Of a DNA stretch of 64,000 nucleotides, positions 59,481-64,000 are shown piece by piece. Origin of the DNA: Bacillota bacterium (GTDB lineage Bacteria; Bacillota; Clostridia; Peptostreptococcales; Anaerovoracaceae); NCBI GenBank assembly GCA_029239605.1, contig JARBUO010000001.1, positions 1 through 64,000 on the forward strand. The letters are read 5' to 3'. A program made the translations under genes and the position numbers. The notes under the pieces were generated by a model. That model did no database searches, was not told where the DNA came from, and worked only from the letters and a program-made list of their open reading frames with translations. The first letter of the stretch is position 1. Every line of letters starts with the position of its first letter.

Positions 59481-61952
59481 CTATTTTACGACAATATTGA
59501 TCAATTTATTAGGCACGGCAACAATTTTTACGATTTCCTTGTCTGCCAGCAATGCCTTAACTTTATCACTGTTCATAACCGTTTCCTGGAGCTGCTCTTT
59601 GGACAATCCGTTTGGAACTTCAATCTTATCTTTCAGCTTTCCGTTGAACTGAATGACAATCTCAACAGCATCCTTGACCAGCGCCGCTTCGTCAAAATCC
59701 GGCCAGTTTTCGAGGTAAACCGTACCGTTATGGCCGGTAAACTCCCACATTTCCTCGCAGATATGCGGGGTGAACGGCGATAAAATCAGTATTAAATTCT
59801 CTACCGCTGCTTTCAAAAGTCCGAGATTCGGAGTTTCTGTTTCCTTATACCGGTAGATTTCATTGACAAGCTCCATAATAGAGCTGATTGCTGTATTGAA
59901 GTTGAATCTGCCGCCCACATCTTCCGATACCTTCTTGATGGTGGCATTCATCGCATAGTTCAACTTTTTGTCCTCATCGCTGACAGCCTGTCTTGATGCA
60001 GTCACATCCTTGAGCTTTTCATTCAGCTCAAATACAAGCCTGTGTACCCTGTTCAGGAAGCGGTAGCTTCCCTCCACCCCTGCGTCGGACCATTCAAGCT
60101 CCTTTTCCGGCGGTGATGCGAACAGAATGAACAAACGGGCTGTATCGGCTCCGTATTTGTTAATAATCTCCTCCGGGCTCACAACATTACCCTTGGACTT
60201 TGACATCTTTGTTCCATCTTTCAGCACCATTCCCTGAGTTAACAGGTTCGTGAACGGTTCGTCTGCAGCACTAAAGCCAATGTCATAGAGGAACTTTGTG
60301 AAAAATCTGGCATAAAGCAGATGCAGGATCGCATGCTCTACACCACCGATATATTGGTCAACAGGCATCCAGTAATCTGCTTTCTTCTGATCCCAGATCC
60401 GTTCCATGTTCTTTGCATCGGTATACCGTAAGAAATACCAGGAGGAATCCAGGAACGTATCCATGGTATCCGTCTCTCTTGTTGCTTTCCCGCCGCATTT
60501 TGGACAGGTGGTGTCCTTGAAAGTCGGGCTGGTTGTTAGCGGAGACTCTCCTTTGCCTGTGAAGACGACGTCCGTGGGCAGAAGAACAGGCAGATTTTCT
60601 ACCTTTTCCGGAACCCAGCCGCAGTGATCACACCAGACCATCGGTATGGGGCAGCCCCAGTATCTCTGTCTGGAAATCAGCCAATCTCTCAGTCTGAAAT
60701 TAATAGATTTGGTTCCGATATTCTTTTCCTCAAGGAATGCCACAATCTGTTCTTTTGCTGTCTCAACATCCATTCCGTCAAACTGGCCTGAATTGATCAT
60801 GGTGCCGTCGGCTTCGAAGGCTTCCTTCAAATTGTTGATATCAATCTCAGGGTTTTTCGGATCGACTACAGGTATGATATCGAGATTATATTTTTTTGCG
60901 AAATCAAAGTCTCTCTGGTCATGAGCAGGGACAGCCATAATCGCGCCTGTGCCGTAATCCATGAGAACATAGTTTGCAATATAAACAGGAACCTTCTTGC
61001 CATTCAGAGGGTTCACTGCGTATCTTCCAATGAAGATACCATCTTTTTCAAGGGTGGTAGCAGTTCTTTCAATATCAGTCATATACTGAAGCTTACTCAG
61101 GAACTCATTGACAGTACCTTCATACTCGCTGCCTGCAATGAGCTCTTTCACGTAAGGATGCTCAGGAGCAAGAACCATGTACGTTACGCCAAACAGAGTG
61201 TCCGGTCTCGTTGTGAAAATCTTCAGTTTTTTGTCAAAACCTTCGATGGAAAAGTCAACCTCACCGCCGACGCTTTTTCCGATCCAGTTTTTCTGCATGA
61301 CTTTAACCTTATTGGGCCAGCCTTCCAGGCGGTCGATATCAGTTAAAAGCCGATCCGCATAATCGGTAATTTTGAGGTACCACTGATCCAAATCCTTTTT
61401 ACCGACTGCTGTAGCGCAGCGTTCACATGCGCCGTCAACAACCTGTTCATTGGCCAATACCGTCTGACAGGAGGGACACCAGTTAACAGGGTTTTTCTTT
61501 TTGTAAGCAAGCCCCTTCTCAAAGAACTGAATAAAAATCCACTGCATCCACTTATAATAGTCAGGATGGCAAGTGGCTACTTCCCTGTCCCAATCATAGG
61601 ATAAACCGAGCTGTTTCAGCTGGTTTCTCATTTCTGCAATATTGTCCCATGTCCATACGTTAGGATGAATTCCGTGCTTGATGGCCGCATTCTCCGCAGG
61701 CAGACCGAAAGAATCCCAACCCATGGGATGAAGTACATTGTATCCGTTCATTTTCAGGTATCTTGTGGCTACATCACCAATGGAATAATTTCTGACATGT
61801 CCCATGTGAAGTTTTCCCGATGGATAGGGGAACATTTCCAGAAGATAGTACTTTTTCTTGCCTTCTTCCTCTGTTGTTTTGAAAAGCTTATTGTCCTCCC
61901 AGTGTTTTTGCCATTTGGCTTCGATTTCTCCGAAATCATAGCGCTCAATCAT
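59481..61952 (-). CDS. leuS: Leucyl-tRNA synthetase
   Basis: Charges tRNA-Leu. The 823-residue class I enzyme has the HIGH-type motif in [16 protein letters not shown], the CP1 editing domain with [19 protein letters not shown], a zinc-binding insertion with [16 protein letters not shown], and the KMSKS loop in [11 protein letters not shown]. Length is normal. GGAGG precedes ATG 61952. No T-box leader is seen; it follows rsfS after 22 bases and is probably part of the aspS-to-leuS transcript. Confidence 0.97.
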   Translation of the reverse strand: MIERYDFGEIEAKWQKHWEDNKLFKTTEEEGKKKYYLLEMFPYPSGKLHMGHVRNYSIGDVATRYLKMNGYNVLHPMGWDSFGLPAENAAIKHGIHPNVWTWDNIAEMRNQLKQLGLSYDWDREVATCHPDYYKWMQWIFIQFFEKGLAYKKKNPVNWCPSCQTVLANEQVVDGACERCATAVGKKDLDQWYLKITDYADRLLTDIDRLEGWPNKVKVMQKNWIGKSVGGEVDFSIEGFDKKLKIFTTRPDTLFGVTYMVLAPEHPYVKELIAGSEYEGTVNEFLSKLQYMTDIERTATTLEKDGIFIGRYAVNPLNGKKVPVYIANYVLMDYGTGAIMAVPAHDQRDFDFAKKYNLDIIPVVDPKNPEIDINNLKEAFEADGTMINSGQFDGMDVETAKEQIVAFLEEKNIGTKSINFRLRDWLISRQRYWGCPIPMVWCDHCGWVPEKVENLPVLLPTDVVFTGKGESPLTTSPTFKDTTCPKCGGKATRETDTMDTFLDSSWYFLRYTDAKNMERIWDQKKADYWMPVDQYIGGVEHAILHLLYARFFTKFLYDIGFSAADEPFTNLLTQGMVLKDGTKMSKSKGNVVSPEEIINKYGADTARLFILFASPPEKELEWSDAGVEGSYRFLNRVHRLVFELNEKLKDVTASRQAVSDEDKKLNYAMNATIKKVSEDVGGRFNFNTAISSIMELVNEIYRYKETETPNLGLLKAAVENLILILSPFTPHICEEMWEFTGHNGTVYLENWPDFDEAALVKDAVEIVIQFNGKLKDKIEVPNGLSKEQLQETVMNSDKVKALLADKEIVKIVAVPNKLINIVVK

Positions 61953-61974
61953 TTAAGTTAACCTCCGTATTTCA

Positions 61975-62331
61975 TTACTGCAATTCGTTTTCATCAATTT
62001 CTAGGAAAGTACAGTCGCTCCAAACCTTTTCAATATGATATCTGTCACGCTGTTCAACGGTAAATATATTCACAATAACATCACCGAAATCAAGCAAAAT
62101 CCAGCCGGAAGTCTGTTTGCCCTCAACACTTTTTATAACGATTCCTTCCTTGGCGAACTGGTCCTCGATTTCAAGCGCCAGCGTTCCTACCTGCCTTTCA
62201 GAACCGCCCGATGCGATGACAAAATAGTCCGCAAAAGATGATTTTTCAGCGATGTCTATTACCACCACGTCCATTGCTTTCTTGTTCAAAAGAACAGCAG
62301 CTGCTTTTAATGCCACCTCTTTATTATTCAT
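61975..62331 (-). CDS. rsfS: Ribosome silencing factor RsfS
   Basis: Binds ribosomal protein L14 and blocks subunit joining when nutrients are scarce. The 118-residue protein has the family signature FADYFVIASGGSERQVGTLA and WILLDFGDVIVNIFTVEQRD. GGGAG precedes ATG 62331. The order nadD-yqeK-rsfS is conserved in Firmicutes. Confidence 0.95.
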   Translation of the reverse strand: MNNKEVALKAAAVLLNKKAMDVVVIDIAEKSSFADYFVIASGGSERQVGTLALEIEDQFAKEGIVIKSVEGKQTSGWILLDFGDVIVNIFTVEQRDRYHIEKVWSDCTFLEIDENELQ

Positions 62332-62433
62332 TCAATTTCTCCCTTCCATATTCCATTTATTGTCAGTGTCAAACAGAAAGATCTCCCTCTGATTCCATTC
62401 TGACATTGCTTAAAAATCAGTATTACTGATTTT

Positions 62434-63018
62434 CTATTCCTGATTACTGCTTTTCATTCTTTTATATAGATCGTCTCTTGCTTTTAGCGTATCCTCATCC
62501 AAATAAACGCCTCTGTTTCTGATGTACTCAATGTTTTTCTCAAGAGACTGAAGACATGCCCTGTCCAAATCTTCCATAGCAAGTTCCCGAAGTTCTTTTA
62601 CACCGGGATAAACCCTGTTTGGTTCAATGGCATCTGCCAGGTATATGATTTTTTCCAGCAGCGACATACCAGCCCTTCCGGTGGTATGAAAGCTGACTGC
62701 ATTAATTATATCCTGATCTGTAATATGATAATCTCGTTCCATAACGATTGCGGCAATTTTACTATGAACCAGATTGTTGTTGTCAAAGTAAGCCGGGCTC
62801 AGGCCGAATTCCCGAACATATCGGTTGAGCTCCTCAGCTGAAAGCCCGCGAAAGAAGTCATGAAAAAGAGCGGCAAGTTCAGCCTTTTCCACATCCTCTC
62901 CGTACAGCCTTGCTAGCTTGACCGCTTCTTCCGCAACTGCATAGGTATGGACCCGCCTCTTTTCCGTCATATTATGATCGATATAATCCATGAGCAAATT
63001 TTTATCCGTACACTGCAT
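62434..63018 (-). CDS. yqeK: YqeK-type HD hydrolase (Ap4A hydrolase)
   Basis: Symmetrically splits diadenosine tetraphosphate into ADP in characterised members. The 194-residue HD protein has the metal residues in RRVHTYAVAEEAVKLARL, ALFHDFFRG, NLVHSKIAA, SFHTTGRAGM and YLADAIEPNR, all typical of YqeK. It lies between nadD and rsfS in the conserved order. No clear ribosome site precedes ATG 63018. Confidence 0.92.
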   Translation of the reverse strand: MQCTDKNLLMDYIDHNMTEKRRVHTYAVAEEAVKLARLYGEDVEKAELAALFHDFFRGLSAEELNRYVREFGLSPAYFDNNNLVHSKIAAIVMERDYHITDQDIINAVSFHTTGRAGMSLLEKIIYLADAIEPNRVYPGVKELRELAMEDLDRACLQSLEKNIEYIRNRGVYLDEDTLKARDDLYKRMKSSNQE

Positions 63019-63065
63019 ATCTTAATTATACTACCATTTATACCCACAATTTTCAAGCTTTAATC

Positions 63066-63686
63066 CTAAAACGGTGAATCCTCAGTATAGAGCCCGTTTT
63101 CTCGAATATAAATTTCCACATCGTCAGGCAGCAAGTATTTGATACTTTTTCCTGTTCTGATTCGCTCCTTAATGTCAGAAGATGAAATCTCAACCTCTGA
63201 ATTATTGATCTGGGCAATGTGTGTTCCATATTCATCCTGAACGCGTCTGATCATCACGTTCAGCTCCTGCTCCTTATAACCCGGACGCATTCCGATGACA
63301 AACGAAAAATTTCTCAGCAGTTCTTCTGCAGAATACCACTTCTCCAAGCTCAAAAATGCGTCGGTTCCAATGATAAAATAGAGCTGCGCATCCTCACCCA
63401 TTTCTTCTTTTAAGCTTTTGAGTGTGTGGATGGTATAGGAGATACCTGGGGAATCTAATTCCTTTCTGGACACAGAAAAATAAGGATTTCCCGAAACCGC
63501 CTTCAAAAGCATTGCGTAACGGTCATCCCCCTCCGCTGTTTTGGTATGCAATTTAAACGGCTGCACCATTGCAGGCATAAAGACAACCTGATCCAGAGCA
63601 GCCTCAACACGAGCCTGCTCTGCCAGAATAAGATGTCCATAATGCACCGGATCAAAGGTGCCGCCGATAATGCCGATTTTTTTCAT
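63066..63686 (-). CDS. nadD: Nicotinate-nucleotide adenylyltransferase NadD
   Basis: Makes deamido-NAD from nicotinate mononucleotide and ATP. The 206-residue protein has the nucleotidyltransferase motif GGTFDPVHYGHL near residue 9 and the C-terminal ISSSDIKERIRTGKSIKYLL (ISSTxIR-type) signature. ATG 63686 lies 6 bases after the aspS stop, with a weak ribosome site, which suggests coupling to aspS. Confidence 0.95.
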   Translation of the reverse strand: MKKIGIIGGTFDPVHYGHLILAEQARVEAALDQVVFMPAMVQPFKLHTKTAEGDDRYAMLLKAVSGNPYFSVSRKELDSPGISYTIHTLKSLKEEMGEDAQLYFIIGTDAFLSLEKWYSAEELLRNFSFVIGMRPGYKEQELNVMIRRVQDEYGTHIAQINNSEVEISSSDIKERIRTGKSIKYLLPDDVEIYIRENGLYTEDSPF

Positions 63687-63692
63687 AGCACG

Positions 63693-64000
63693 CTACTGCT
63701 CTTTATCTGAAATTTCCACAGTCTTAATAGACAGTTCGTCCAGCTGCTCCTGGGGTACAAAGGTTGGTGCATCGCTGACCAGATCCGCTGCAGCCTGATT
63801 TTTCGGAAAGGCCATCACTTCTCTGATGCTGTGCTCACCCGAAAGGAGCATTGCAAGGCGATCAAGGCCGTAAGCCAAGCCTCCGTGAGGCGGTGTTCCA
63901 TACCGGAATGCTTCCAGCAGGAAACCGAATTTACTCTTCACCGTCTCTTCAGACAATCCAAGAACCTCAAACATCTTACGCTGAAGGACGCTGTCATGAA
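63693..64000 (-). CDS. aspS: Aspartyl-tRNA synthetase, C-terminal end (cut by window edge)
   Basis: The open frame enters from the right edge and ends at 63693. The visible part reads [16 protein letters not shown], then [20 protein letters not shown], and [20 protein letters not shown], which is motif 3 and the conserved end of bacterial-type AspRS. The internal ATG at 63974 is not the start. About five sixths of the gene lies outside the window. Confidence 0.95.
   Translation of the reverse strand, partial: HDSVLQRKMFEVLGLSEETVKSKFGFLLEAFRYGTPPHGGLAYGLDRLAMLLSGEHSIREVMAFPKNQAAADLVSDAPTFVPQEQLDELSIKTVEISDKEQ

Noticed and set aside
1-64000. tRNA, rRNA, CRISPR array, insertion sequence or prophage
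   Set aside because: No cloverleaf-like segments, rRNA stretches, regularly spaced repeats, transposase genes or phage structural genes were seen. The only recombinase (23452-24606) has no att sites or cargo around it.

Overview
The window reads as about 64 kb of chromosome from an anaerobic, endospore-forming Firmicute of the class Clostridia. The evidence is the sporulation genes (spoIVFA/FB, a bofC-like gene, spoIVB, spo0A and all eight spoIIIA genes), strong GGAGG-type ribosome sites with several TTG starts, sigma-A promoters, a ferredoxin-fused aldo-keto reductase, and a LexA-type SOS operator of the Gram-positive kind. Placement below class level is not supported by anything I can compute. 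I see no rRNA, tRNA, CRISPR array, insertion sequence or phage.

Layout. 0.4-18 kb is mostly plus strand: an HD protein, spoIVFA-spoIVFB, a radical SAM/DUF2344 pair, comEA, bofC-like-spoIVB-spo0A, iscS-iscU, a diguanylate cyclase coupled to alaS, then ireB and ruvX. One aldo-keto reductase runs the other way. 17.9-18.6 kb is an AT-rich gene-free junction where transcription converges. 18.6-44.2 kb is minus strand: an SOS-controlled yneA-like gene, an efflux/MarR/TVP38 group, a methionine gamma-lyase family gene, a tyrosine recombinase, miaA-mutL-mutS, tlyA-dxs-ispA-xseBA, a TsaD-like gene, nusB, asp23, and the spoIIIA cluster. The spoIIIA cluster is unusual: spoIIIAF is only 55 codons, and a Cof-type HAD gene with its own apparent promoter, attenuator and terminator sits between spoIIIAB and spoIIIAC. 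44.5-50.8 kb is a complete vanG-type cluster (vanR-vanS-vanG-vanXY-vanT) on the plus strand. 50.9-64 kb returns to minus-strand housekeeping genes: a CNNM/CBS protein, trhP-trmR-mltG, efp, an M24 peptidase, ylbF, rnj, leuS, rsfS, yqeK, nadD and the 3' end of aspS.

How the parts work together. The sporulation genes cover the phosphorelay output (Spo0A), the forespore-mother cell channel (SpoIIIA) and the pro-sigma-K checkpoint (SpoIVB, BofC-like, SpoIVFA, SpoIVFB). The van cluster should replace D-Ala-D-Ala by D-Ala-D-Ser under two-component control. trhP and trmR make 5-methoxyuridine at the tRNA wobble position. mutS/mutL and the SOS gene serve genome maintenance.

The most interesting signals beyond ordinary annotation are: an alternative-structure leader in front of vanG; a leader element shared by the HD gene and ireB, with a compensatory base change; a hairpin that hides the spoIVFA ribosome site; the shortened spoIIIAF and the HAD cassette inside spoIIIA; a duplicated in-frame start region of dxs; and low-complexity insertions in several enzymes encoded between 26 and 51 kb.
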